A stretch of DNA of 64,000 nt from Clostridium sp. AF37-5 (GTDB taxonomy: Bacteria > Bacillota > Clostridia > Lachnospirales > Lachnospiraceae). The stretch is taken from assembly GCF_003477605.1 (NCBI RefSeq), contig NZ_QUDR01000016.1:6311-70310 (forward strand), given 5' to 3'. A program made the position numbers and the translations under genes. Below the pieces are notes generated by a model. It did no database searches, had not been told where the DNA came from, and saw only the letters and a list, made by a program, of their open reading frames with translations. This document shows positions 1-7,945 of this stretch, in pieces (within the stretch, counting starts at the first letter, position 1; each line of letters starts with the position of its first letter).

Positions 1-160
1 TTTTATCCGCCATGTGCTGTACCGGTTTATATGCCCTGAATATTGTCGCCAACATGGTAACTGACACACACAATACAAGCAGCAGCACGGAAATCTGTAT
101 AACAACAAAAACATTTCTTTTCCAATGCTTGATATATTCACCAATTGCTAATATTCCCAT
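1..160 (-). CDS. FtsX-type ABC transporter permease, N-terminal part cut by the window edge
   Basis: Only the first 53 codons are present; the gene runs off the left edge. Its ATG (158-160) shares one base with the TAA of the upstream permease, and its ribosome binding site, a run of six G, lies in that gene's last codons, so the two are probably translationally coupled. A basic stretch (KHWKRN) is followed by one hydrophobic segment at about residues 17-41, the normal beginning of an FtsX/MacB-type permease. I infer that it pairs with its neighbour in one exporter; the ATPase expected for it is not in the window. The family call rests mostly on context. Confidence 0.6.
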   Translation of the reverse strand, partial: MGILAIGEYIKHWKRNVFVVIQISVLLLVLCVSVTMLATIFRAYKPVQHMADK

Positions 161-1242
161 TATAATTCCCCCCTTTTAAAATCCAGGATACTTTTTCTGG
201 TAATAGAAAATGACAAAGCATACCCAATAAGCAATACGACAAAAAGAAAAATTCCTATAATCGTGCCGTATTCTTTTATGCCGTATATTCGGTCCACATA
301 CTTAAACCAAGTAAGCATTTGTGGGAAAACCACAAACCGAAACAAGCCTGTTGCCACAATTACAACGCATAACATATTACATAAAATTTCAGTAAAAAAT
401 AACATCCGGGCACGTTTCTTGCTGCAGCCACATAATAAAAAAACAGCAAGTTTCTTTCGTCTTTTCTTAAAAATAAAACGATAAATCATATACATATTAA
501 CGCCTGCTAAAATTGCGAGTAACGCACTAACCACAAGCATCGAATACTCTTGTCTTAAATCCGCATTATTCGAGACATAAAATTCTGCCGGTTTACAGCC
601 ATACGATAAAAGCAAATCACGGAATGTTTCATACTGAGCTCGTGTCGGCAATTGAGCCAACCCAAAGTTTAATCGTATCCATACACAATTCTTAGGAAAC
701 GCAGTAAATGGAATTTCATACTCGCCCGGATCATTTATATCATCTTTGCCAATAATATCAAATGTTTCCTCTCCTAAAACAATCGTATCTCCTACATCTT
801 TTTTATCTTCTCCATTGATTACAACAACTTTATTTTTATTTCTGTAGTCTTTATCTTCATAATAGCTTCCCTGTAATCCGTACTTCATATTTTCATAGAC
901 CGAATCACTATAACCATATTTACCATTTTTATATTGAGCACGATCTAAAAATGACTTTTTCCCATCTTTGCTTTCCGCTTCCACATAAAAATAATCAATC
1001 GGTATTTCTTCTTCTACCATGGTCATAAAAATCTTATTTATATCATCACTCGTTATTTTTTGATTATCAATTGTCGCCTCTAAAGACTTCGAGTCATGGT
1101 TATCGCATAACTCATACAAATTATTTTGAAAAACTCCAAAAACAAAAAAGATGCTAAGCAGCGCAAAAATCTGTGAAATCAGCAAAATAACAAAAAGCGC
1201 TGTATGCCTTTTCATCAAATCCGTTACATTCTTAAAAACCAT
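160..1242 (-). CDS. FtsX-like ABC transporter permease
   Basis: A 360-residue membrane protein with one N-terminal membrane segment (about residues 13-35), a large extracytoplasmic domain (about 36-230) and three C-terminal segments (about 233-256, 280-302, 325-348). This is the four-helix topology of FtsX/MacB-type permeases, which work in lipid or peptide export, or in peptide sensing, rather than in nutrient uptake. The ATG follows the TAA of the upstream gene directly, with the binding site GGAGGGAG in that gene's end. It belongs to the last of three transcription units carrying the AgrA-type promoter, so it is a likely quorum-sensing target. The substrate cannot be read from the sequence; a self-made peptide is one possibility. 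Confidence 0.75.
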   Translation of the reverse strand: MVFKNVTDLMKRHTALFVILLISQIFALLSIFFVFGVFQNNLYELCDNHDSKSLEATIDNQKITSDDINKIFMTMVEEEIPIDYFYVEAESKDGKKSFLDRAQYKNGKYGYSDSVYENMKYGLQGSYYEDKDYRNKNKVVVINGEDKKDVGDTIVLGEETFDIIGKDDINDPGEYEIPFTAFPKNCVWIRLNFGLAQLPTRAQYETFRDLLLSYGCKPAEFYVSNNADLRQEYSMLVVSALLAILAGVNMYMIYRFIFKKRRKKLAVFLLCGCSKKRARMLFFTEILCNMLCVVIVATGLFRFVVFPQMLTWFKYVDRIYGIKEYGTIIGIFLFVVLLIGYALSFSITRKSILDFKRGEL

Positions 1243-1800
1243 TTATGCTCCCTCCTTTGGTTTTCCGTACGCATACTTAATTTTATGCTTTTTTGCCCAT
1301 TTTTCTGCGTAAGAGTGTTTTTTTACATAAAGAGTAACTTTATCTTTGCAATCTCTGAACTCGTACTCGTCTAGTTTCTTTACACTGTCAGGAATTATAA
1401 CCGTCTTTAAATTCGGACATGACACAAAACCATATTCAATCGTTTCAATTCCCTCTTCAATTTCTACATATGTAAGATAATTGGAAAATGTCCCCTCACT
1501 GCATGTAACATCCAACGACCGAACTTTCTCTCCTTCATAGACAGCCGGAACAACCAGTTTACTCTTTTTCTTTAATTCCGTATCCGAGAAAATACTTAAA
1601 CGCCCTTCAATAACGGACCATCTGTCTGCCTCAACTTTTTTGTTTCCAGGCGCATCATTCTCCACTTCTGTCACAGTATTCTTTTGAGCATTCTGCAAGT
1701 TCTGAGCACCACCTGAAAAATCAATAAGAAACAGGCAGCCAATTCCCAGTATCAACGTGATAACAACAAAGATTATTATGATTCGTGAACTTCTAGCCAT
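1243..1800 (-). CDS. Membrane-anchored BspA-type leucine-rich-repeat protein
   Basis: A 185-residue protein with a single N-terminal membrane segment (about residues 7-26) and no clear cleavage site, so it is probably anchored facing outward. Residues about 60-175 contain degenerate BspA-type (LRR_5) repeats, seen in phrases such as YVEIEEGIETIEYGFVSCP and TVIIPDSVKKL. Such repeats usually serve protein binding at the cell surface. The ribosome binding site is GGGAGG. It lies between the AgrA-type promoter at 2039-2108 and the two permease genes and ends exactly where the first permease begins, so it is probably co-transcribed with them. An accessory or immunity role for the exporter is a guess. 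Confidence 0.65.
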   Translation of the reverse strand: MARSSRIIIIFVVITLILGIGCLFLIDFSGGAQNLQNAQKNTVTEVENDAPGNKKVEADRWSVIEGRLSIFSDTELKKKSKLVVPAVYEGEKVRSLDVTCSEGTFSNYLTYVEIEEGIETIEYGFVSCPNLKTVIIPDSVKKLDEYEFRDCKDKVTLYVKKHSYAEKWAKKHKIKYAYGKPKEGA

Positions 1801-2015
1801 ATATAATTCCTCCCTATAAAATATGTTTCAGAATAAAAACGCTTGCTTTTTGCAATATTTGTAACGGTAGTACTTGCTGTATTACCATTTCCTTCTGCTT
1901 CCATTTTCGCAATAGTTTTTGATTTTGTGTATGTGTAATTCTTTTCGGTATTCCGCTACCATATGAAAAGAACGCTTTTTTCAATCATTACTCTGTAAAT
2001 CATATCTGAATACAT
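1776..2015 (-). pseudogene. Small ORF with an in-frame amber codon, or a 19-residue peptide gene
   Basis: Behind the AgrA-type promoter at 2039-2108 an excellent ribosome binding site (GGGAGGTGA) leads to the ATG at 2013-2015. The frame reads 19 codons (MYSDMIYRVMIEKSVLFIW), meets TAG at 1956-1958, then stays open for 59 further codons to TAA at 1776, overlapping the next gene's start. Two readings fit: a genuine 19-residue peptide, or a 79-residue protein gene interrupted by one nonsense change. I cannot assign a family. The strong start site and the position directly behind a quorum-controlled promoter make it worth recording; coding status is uncertain. Confidence 0.35.
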
Positions 2016-2038
2016 TCTGTCACCTCCCTTACACTCTT

Positions 2039-2108
2039 ATCATAGCATATAACCCTTCGCAAAAACCAAAACCGGCACGAATGGTCATTTTTCATCCTTG
2101 AACGGTCA
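2039..2108 (-). promoter_or_regulatory. AgrA/LytTR-type promoter of the exporter unit
   Basis: On the minus strand two direct half-sites, TGACCGTTC (2100-2108) and TGACCATTC (2079-2087), are 12 bp apart. The -10 box TATGAT (2039-2044) starts 34 bp after the second. Half-sites of 9 bp with a 12-bp spacer are typical of LytTR response regulators such as AgrA. No good -35 box is present, as expected for an activator-dependent promoter. Same geometry as the promoters of agrD and agrA. Confidence 0.85.
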
Positions 2109-2113
2109 AAATC

Positions 2114-2159
2114 TTCTCCGTTTGAAGTATCTATTTACTATAACGTTCCAAACGGAGAA
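2114..2159 (-). terminator. Possible terminator behind agrD
   Basis: The inverted repeat TTCTCCGTTTGGAA / TTCAAACGGAGAA has a loop of about 19 bases and is followed on the minus strand by a short T run (GATTTTGACC). It lies between the agrD stop and the next AgrA-type promoter. The U tract is weak, so this is tentative. Confidence 0.4.
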
Positions 2160-2179
2160 AATCTGACAAAATATTCGAT

Positions 2180-2332
2180 TTATTTTTCACCAAGAAGTTT
2201 TTTCATTTTATCCGGCATTGCCGGCTGATGCAAAACAAATCTGCAAGCAGTACTGGATGAGATTACTCCTGCAATTAAAGCAAGAGAAGCAAGATGATTT
2301 AAGAATTTTTTGCCGAAACCTTTTTTTCTCAT
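2180..2332 (-). CDS. agrD: AgrD-like cyclic lactone autoinducer peptide precursor
   Basis: A 50-codon gene with a strong ribosome binding site (GGGAGG, 8 bases before the ATG at 2330-2332). The product has the three parts of AgrD precursors: a basic amphipathic leader (MRKKGFGKKFLNHLASLALI), a core with a single cysteine at residue 30 (SSSTACRFVL), and a charged tail (HQPAMPDKMKKLLGEK) with the spaced prolines typical of AgrD tails. By analogy the cysteine would form a thiolactone with the carboxyl group of a residue about four positions on, perhaps Leu34. AgrB, coded just upstream, would do the processing. It has its own AgrA-type promoter (2356-2425). The exact peptide ends are unknown. Confidence 0.88.
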   Translation of the reverse strand: MRKKGFGKKFLNHLASLALIAGVISSSTACRFVLHQPAMPDKMKKLLGEK

Positions 2333-2355
2333 AACTTTCGCCTCCCTTCTTTCCT

Positions 2356-2425
2356 ATCATAACATAGAATCATCCTCAAAAACCAAAATCGGCGCGAACG
2401 GTCATTTTTCGTCCCTAAACGGTCA
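2356..2425 (-). promoter_or_regulatory. AgrA/LytTR-type promoter of agrD
   Basis: Half-sites TGACCGTTT (2417-2425) and TGACCGTTC (2396-2404) are 12 bp apart, and 34 bp further on is the -10 box TATGAT (2356-2361). The TGA of the first half-site is also the stop codon of agrB, so the operator is partly built into coding sequence. Its place gives agrD separate, autoinduced expression, like the positive loop of the agr P2 promoter. Confidence 0.88.
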
Positions 2426-2992
2426 AATTTTTAATTTTTTATGCAATTCTATAAGAATTGTGGCACTAAAATACACTAAAATAAGCCAGATTTCCAACAA
2501 ATACTCACTCATTTTCATAAACAAAAAAGCCATAAAAAGCGCACCGAGCAATAAAATAATTACTTTGGAATATGTTTGACACCGTTTTTTCTGATTTCCT
2601 ATAAATGGTTTATTCTTACATTCAACAGGAGCAATTATCCACAATAAGACTTCTAGAATAATAAAACTAAAGCTAACAATCCATACCGATATCCCTGTGA
2701 GATAAAAAGGAAGCAAAACACAGCCAAAAAGAACGCTTAGCGACAATACAAAACAAGCCCCTGCCGTTTTGGCATGACACCCACCTAATACACTTCTCCC
2801 CGGAATTACAACCATTAAAAACAATAGTGTCATCGGCAATTTATGAAAAAGCACGCCAATTAGAATAGAAAATATAATATTACCCGCCATTTCAAATAAA
2901 GCATTCAAAGAATATTGATATAACTCATATTCATCCACTGCTATAACATAATTTTTCTGCATAACATCGGCAAAATATTCACTTGGCTTCAT
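2423..2992 (-). CDS. agrB: AgrB-type peptide-processing membrane protease
   Basis: A 189-residue protein with about five or six hydrophobic segments and the AgrB signature GGCHAKTAGAC. His73 and Cys80 are seven residues apart, the same spacing as the catalytic pair His77/Cys84 of staphylococcal AgrB. AgrB cleaves the C-terminal tail of AgrD, forms the cyclic intermediate in the membrane and helps export it. The start overlaps agrC by 14 bases, and the stop codon is part of the operator of agrD. The gene order agrA-agrC-agrB-agrD is the reverse of the classical agrBDCA order. Confidence 0.93.
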   Translation of the reverse strand: MKPSEYFADVMQKNYVIAVDEYELYQYSLNALFEMAGNIIFSILIGVLFHKLPMTLLFLMVVIPGRSVLGGCHAKTAGACFVLSLSVLFGCVLLPFYLTGISVWIVSFSFIILEVLLWIIAPVECKNKPFIGNQKKRCQTYSKVIILLLGALFMAFLFMKMSEYLLEIWLILVYFSATILIELHKKLKI

Positions 2993-4241
2993 TTTCTTCC
3001 TCCCCTTCGCTTACATACGGAATCAAAATCATATTTTCAAATTCTTCTTGTTTCTTATTATACTCTGCACAACCACCATATTGTTCCACCACAGATGTAA
3101 CATTCTGCAATCCAAGCCCATGAAACCATGGATTCTTTTTCTTATGCCTTTCTTTGCTAACAGGATTTTTTGTATAAATCAAAAATTCATCTTCAGTCGT
3201 TTCAATTCGTATATATACATTCGCATTTTTCTGTTCTTTTACCGCCTCTGAAATATTATCTGCCAAATTACCAAGCACCGTAACCAAATCATAATCGTCC
3301 AACATAATTTTTGCTGAATCCACGTGCAATTCCAAGACAAGAATATTACCCTGCTCATCCAATTGATTTTTTAAATTACTCAAGATAGAATCAATTACCA
3401 CGTTGCCGCAATTAACAACATGGAAATTTTTATACATAGCATCCTCAATACGTGCAATATAGTCCAATGCATCCTCCCATTTTTTTGCTTCAAGCAATGC
3501 TCCGACCTGACGCAAATGCTTATTCACATCATGCATAAGTTTATTTCCCTGCTTAAATGATTGTGATAGTTTCTCATAATTTTCTCTTTGATTTCGAATC
3601 TGTTCTCCCAACATTTCATCACGTGCCTCATTGGCAGCAAAACTAGCCAGCAAATATAGCAAATAATAGGCAATTATATTTAGCGCTAATATTGCCAGAA
3701 GTGAAAAACTGAGAGCAATCCCCTGTCCATTCGCCAAGCCATAAACAACAAACAAACTCATAAATGGAACCAGCGAAAAATAAAGCAAAAATCGCGTCGG
3801 CATAATTTCTTGTTGTTTTCGAATTGTCAATACCAAAATAATAAACACAAAGAAAAATAGTTTTGAAATAACTAATTCGACCGATTGCGCTTCAAATTCC
3901 CCTTCTGGGAGCATTCCCGGAATCAACTGGCCGATAAAAACCGCAACAAGTTCAGACACCATAGCTAAAACCTGCGTAAATATTACATGAAAAATATGGC
4001 TTCCAAGCTTTCCCTCAAAAGCACAGGAAAGAAAAAACAGCGACAGAAGACTGGCTATTACTACTCCTATCTGTAAATGATAAACGGACAAAAAGTATGA
4101 AATAACAAACCAAATTGCAGACACCACACCAATTGAAACATAAGTACCCCGTGCCCATTTCTTTTTAAAAATTCCACAAAAATAAATTGCTATCACTAAC
4201 GTATCAAAAATTCCGGCTAACGCAAACATTAATTCACTCAT
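2979..4241 (-). CDS. agrC: AgrC-like sensor histidine kinase (GHKL family)
   Basis: Residues 1-205 hold about six membrane segments, the peptide-sensing half of AgrC-type kinases. A coiled segment (about 205-232) leads to the phospho-acceptor region KLMHDVNKHLRQ, with the candidate histidine near residue 237. The C-terminal GHKL ATPase domain shows an N box (LGNLADNISEA) and a G box (HGLGLQNVTSV). An ATG two codons upstream (4247) is possible, but the binding site GGAG is only two bases from it and eight from the ATG chosen here. The gene overlaps agrA at its start and agrB at its end, so the three are one operon. It should sense the AgrD-derived peptide and phosphorylate AgrA. Confidence 0.9.
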   Translation of the reverse strand: MSELMFALAGIFDTLVIAIYFCGIFKKKWARGTYVSIGVVSAIWFVISYFLSVYHLQIGVVIASLLSLFFLSCAFEGKLGSHIFHVIFTQVLAMVSELVAVFIGQLIPGMLPEGEFEAQSVELVISKLFFFVFIILVLTIRKQQEIMPTRFLLYFSLVPFMSLFVVYGLANGQGIALSFSLLAILALNIIAYYLLYLLASFAANEARDEMLGEQIRNQRENYEKLSQSFKQGNKLMHDVNKHLRQVGALLEAKKWEDALDYIARIEDAMYKNFHVVNCGNVVIDSILSNLKNQLDEQGNILVLELHVDSAKIMLDDYDLVTVLGNLADNISEAVKEQKNANVYIRIETTEDEFLIYTKNPVSKERHKKKNPWFHGLGLQNVTSVVEQYGGCAEYNKKQEEFENMILIPYVSEGEEENEAK

Positions 4242-4243
4242 TC

Positions 4244-4975
4244 TCATCTCTCCAGTATCGCATATCTCATAAACTGCTGTTTCAACTCTTTTTCTTTCCG
4301 TCTGCTAATCGGAACCAAATTCCCATTGGATAAAACCAAATCATTTTTCTGAATTCTCCGAATATGTTTCATATTTACCAGATAGGAACGATGTGTCCGC
4401 ATAAAATGCTGTTCCAGCAACTGATTTTCAATTGCACTCAATACCCCTTTTGCCACTACACATTTATCCTCCAAATACACCAGAAATTGTTTGGAACTTT
4501 TCTCTTTTTCAATATAATAAATTTCGTTTGTAAAAAAGACAACATTATCCTCATCTATTTTTAATACTACACGATTTTTATCATCTTTTTCCAAGTATTT
4601 TCTAGCTGCATTAAACTTTCTTTCAAACTCATCAAATTGAACCGGTTTAATCATATATTGAAATGCCCTTACATCAAAACTATTTTGCATATACTTCGGA
4701 TAGTTTGTCAAAAACAAAATCAAACAGTCACTATGATAATTCTGCCGGATTTCTTTTGCCAGATCCAAGCCGCTTTTCTCATCCATATCCATATCCAAAT
4801 ACACCAAATCAAATGGATTTTTTTCACTTTGAAACCTTTCCAGCATAAAATTTCCCGACAAAAAATATTCAACATTTAATTTAATATCCTGACGCATTTC
4901 AATATTCGTAAACATCGTTTTGTATAATTCCAACTGCTGCTTTTCATCATCACAGCATGCAATTCTTATTTTCAT
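4244..4975 (-). CDS. agrA: AgrA-like LytTR response regulator
   Basis: A 243-residue regulator with an N-terminal receiver domain (acid pair Asp9/Asp10, acceptor Asp61 in VYLDMDMD, Lys110 before proline) and a C-terminal LytTR DNA-binding domain (about 136-240, with RTHRSYLVNMKHI). The start is the ATG at 4973-4975, preceded by GGAG. The frame is open further upstream, but that DNA contains the promoter, so I reject the longer form. LytTR domains bind pairs of 9-bp direct repeats. Three such pairs occur within 3 kb, including one upstream of this gene (5054-5083), so autoregulation is very likely. Confidence 0.92.
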   Translation of the reverse strand: MKIRIACCDDEKQQLELYKTMFTNIEMRQDIKLNVEYFLSGNFMLERFQSEKNPFDLVYLDMDMDEKSGLDLAKEIRQNYHSDCLILFLTNYPKYMQNSFDVRAFQYMIKPVQFDEFERKFNAARKYLEKDDKNRVVLKIDEDNVVFFTNEIYYIEKEKSSKQFLVYLEDKCVVAKGVLSAIENQLLEQHFMRTHRSYLVNMKHIRRIQKNDLVLSNGNLVPISRRKEKELKQQFMRYAILER

Positions 4976-5013
4976 TTCTCCGCTCCTCTCCTTTACTATC
5001 TGTAAGCAAACCA

Positions 5014-5083
5014 AGTATAACACAAAATAACCGCTCACGCACAAAATTGGCATGAACGGTCATTTTTTGTCCCTGAACGGTCA
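5014..5083 (-). promoter_or_regulatory. AgrA/LytTR-type promoter of agrA-agrC-agrB
   Basis: Two perfect half-sites TGACCGTTC (5075-5083 and 5054-5062) are 12 bp apart. The -10 box TATACT (5014-5019) starts exactly 34 bp after the second. The operator begins six bases after the stop codon of the upstream GH115 gene, so read-through from that gene is also possible. Confidence 0.88.
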
Positions 5084-5088
5084 AAATC

Positions 5089-7929
5089 CTATCTCACAAC
5101 CCCACTCTCGGTCGGTCCAAAGTAAGATTCTTTGACATCTCCCTCATGACTAAGCACAAGTTTCTGCAAAACCAGACCGGATTCCATACAATAGATATGA
5201 ATTGTATGTACGCCCTTATCCAATGTTACCTTCGTTTCTCCATAGTGGCAGTTATTTAAAACACCCTCTGCCCAGTCTCTGGCACGGCTGTGGCCGCCAC
5301 CAATGTTATAATGCTCATCAAGAACAGTCTTAACTTCACTCGCACTGCCGTCATCAAAAGAAACGGCATACCGCATATTGCGTCCATCTTCCAAGCTGTT
5401 CGTCGGTGCTGTAATCACACGCAGTGTGTACTCACCGCCCTCACGAATCAAAACGGAATACGAAAGACTTGGTCCCTCGCCCGGTTTGTCAAAGTTTGTT
5501 CCCATCGGATACACTTTCATAGAAGAAAGGGTTTTACCATATTCTTTCAGGCATTTCCATTCCTTGCCATCCTTTGATTCATTCGCTGCAAAATGTTCTG
5601 CCTCCATCGAGACAATACCATCGCGCTCTACAAATGTCATCGATGGCAGCTTCTCCGTTACTACAACTGCTTTAACTTTTACTTTCACTTCACAGCCTGC
5701 TGCCTGAACAAGGATTTCAGACTCTTTTGTCCCGGTAAGTTTTGAGAAGTCAACGGACACCTCAAAATTACGGACAGACTGTGGACCACAGGATAATTCA
5801 CGAATCGAAACAAAATCATCCTCGCATGTAAGTGTCACATCAAGCAAAGCATCTTTGGCATTTGCAGCCTGAAGCAGATATGTTTCTTCACCAACAGAAG
5901 TAAACTCAGGAAGAGAAACCTCCCCTTCCGATACAAAGCAATCGGAATCGGCTGCATGAACAAGCAGCTTATTCTCATCCGATACAGCTCCCTGAACGGT
6001 CTCCGGGTACTTCCAGTCCTCATCATTCCAATGCGTAAAACCGATGTGTGCCGAAAGCATCATGCCATCCCATTTGCCATCTGCCATTTCTTTATTATAA
6101 TAATTTGTCAGTTCTTCATCATATGTAATGCATTGTTTTACTTTTTCTGCATAATCTTTTGCTGCTGCCACACCATACTTCGCATAAAATTGATTCTTCG
6201 CTGCATACAGATTCATCAACTGAACATTTGCCCCTGCAACTGCCGGATAATAAACAAGTCCATAATAACTTGCCTTTGCTTCTTCCGGAAGTTTGCCATC
6301 AATGTCGTCTGCCATCTTTTTAATGCGGTGGCAGAGATGAATCATTTTACTGCTTTCACCGTAGTGTGTCACATGATAGGTATCCGGATATGTTACTTCC
6401 GGACGGCGGTTACCATGCATTCTTGTATATGCTTTCAAAACAGAAACAATTTCTTCTTTGACATCGTCATCTTCTACAACGCCGCCAAACTGCTCTTCTA
6501 CCCAGCCGCGGATGAAATCATCGGTTTCATTTGGATGATTGATTCCCATTCCCTCATAATCATAAGCAAGTGCCATGTAGTAGGAAAGAGGAAGTTCCTG
6601 CGGACGGATATCTCCGACATTGACAATCCACAAATCTTTAATACCGTACTCATATGCCATGGTAAGCTGCTCCCATACTTTTGGAAGCGGTGTCGAATTA
6701 ACCCATTCATAGGAAACCGGCGAACCATGATAATCAAAATGATAATACAGACCAAAACCGGCTTTTCTGTCGCGGTTTTCCTTGGTTGGCAGTGTACGCA
6801 CATTTCCAAAGTTATCGTCCGACAAAAGAAGAATCGTGTCATCAAGTGCAGCCCAGTCTTTTAAACCTTCTACGCCATCGCCACCGTAATAATAATCTTC
6901 TACCTCTTTGTAAAGGGCAAGCATCTTTGGCATGTCACCGCAGCCTTTTGCCTTAATAATCTCTAACTGGTCTGCAATAATCTTGCGAAGCAGTTCCACA
7001 TTTTCCTGAATCGAGGAACCTTCCGGAAGCATTGTCGTATCACGCTCACCACGCATACCAATCGTAATCATATGTTTAAAGTCTTTGTTTCTCTCTACGC
7101 CATCTTCCCAGTAACGGTACAAGCCTTCGCCATTGGTATAATAATTCCAGTCTTTTCCATAACCGACATTATTCGTATCGGTCTTTACTTTATCCCATTC
7201 TTCACTGGAGCGCATCAAAGGTTCATGATGAGAATTTCCAATCGTGATACCAAGGTCTGTCGCTAATTTTACATTTGCCAGTGGATCCTCTTTGCTTCCA
7301 TCCAAGCACAAAGAAGCAGACCACATCGCCGGCCAGAAATAATTGCCCTTTAAACGGAGCAAAAGGTCAAATACCCGGTCATAAAATTTCACATTAAAAT
7401 CACCAAACGTATTCATGACAAAGTTGCCGAGAGACGGCCACTCATCATTCATAAAGAATCCACGGAATTTAACCGAAGGCTCTTTTGAGGTAAATTCGAT
7501 GCTCTCATCCCAAACAATTTCTGCCTGTTTGCGCGGAATAGCATCTCCCCAGTACACCCATGGCGACACACCAATTTTTTCAGAAATGTGATACATACCA
7601 TGCAGGGTTGCCACAGTCTCTGTTCCGGCAATCACCAGTTTATCGCCGTCCACAAGACAAAGAGCATAACTCTCCCGTTTTCCGTCTAATTGAGAAACAT
7701 TCAGTTTCCCATTTGCAATCATTTCATCAATCACCGGATTTTTTCCAATGGTACCCGGAATTATCGAATATCCCTCCGGCATCGCATCACAAATTTTCGG
7801 CGCCACACCCGTGACAAGTTCAATATCTTTCTGAATTTTTTCTGCCACGTGGGAAAGTCCCGCAAAATCATCCGCCTCTTTTGCAATGTAAAGGCTCGCA
7901 GCCTGTGTTCCTTTTACCAATTCAAACAT
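5089..7929 (-). CDS. GH115 family xylan alpha-1,2-glucuronidase
   Basis: A 946-residue protein of the size and layout of GH115 enzymes: an N-terminal carbohydrate-associated domain, a central barrel beginning near KFRGFFMNDEWPSLGNF (about residue 155), and a C-terminal beta-rich module. GH115 enzymes remove glucuronic or 4-O-methylglucuronic acid from xylan side chains. I see no signal peptide (MFELVKGTQAASLYIAK), so it probably acts inside the cell on imported oligosaccharides. It follows uxaC by 16 bases with the binding site AAAGGAAA between them, so released glucuronate can enter the isomerase step directly. Confidence 0.9.
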   Translation of the reverse strand: MFELVKGTQAASLYIAKEADDFAGLSHVAEKIQKDIELVTGVAPKICDAMPEGYSIIPGTIGKNPVIDEMIANGKLNVSQLDGKRESYALCLVDGDKLVIAGTETVATLHGMYHISEKIGVSPWVYWGDAIPRKQAEIVWDESIEFTSKEPSVKFRGFFMNDEWPSLGNFVMNTFGDFNVKFYDRVFDLLLRLKGNYFWPAMWSASLCLDGSKEDPLANVKLATDLGITIGNSHHEPLMRSSEEWDKVKTDTNNVGYGKDWNYYTNGEGLYRYWEDGVERNKDFKHMITIGMRGERDTTMLPEGSSIQENVELLRKIIADQLEIIKAKGCGDMPKMLALYKEVEDYYYGGDGVEGLKDWAALDDTILLLSDDNFGNVRTLPTKENRDRKAGFGLYYHFDYHGSPVSYEWVNSTPLPKVWEQLTMAYEYGIKDLWIVNVGDIRPQELPLSYYMALAYDYEGMGINHPNETDDFIRGWVEEQFGGVVEDDDVKEEIVSVLKAYTRMHGNRRPEVTYPDTYHVTHYGESSKMIHLCHRIKKMADDIDGKLPEEAKASYYGLVYYPAVAGANVQLMNLYAAKNQFYAKYGVAAAKDYAEKVKQCITYDEELTNYYNKEMADGKWDGMMLSAHIGFTHWNDEDWKYPETVQGAVSDENKLLVHAADSDCFVSEGEVSLPEFTSVGEETYLLQAANAKDALLDVTLTCEDDFVSIRELSCGPQSVRNFEVSVDFSKLTGTKESEILVQAAGCEVKVKVKAVVVTEKLPSMTFVERDGIVSMEAEHFAANESKDGKEWKCLKEYGKTLSSMKVYPMGTNFDKPGEGPSLSYSVLIREGGEYTLRVITAPTNSLEDGRNMRYAVSFDDGSASEVKTVLDEHYNIGGGHSRARDWAEGVLNNCHYGETKVTLDKGVHTIHIYCMESGLVLQKLVLSHEGDVKESYFGPTESGVVR

Positions 7930-7945
7930 AAAACTGTTTCCTTTC

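Noticed and set aside
4976..5053. Longer N-terminus of AgrA (26 extra residues)
   Set aside because: This DNA carries the -10 box and transcription start region of agrA, and the inner ATG has the binding site.
5956..6864. Long plus-strand open frame (302 codons) inside the GH115 gene
   Set aside because: Antisense to a well-conserved gene, poor composition (Cys/Ile/Phe-rich), no binding site.
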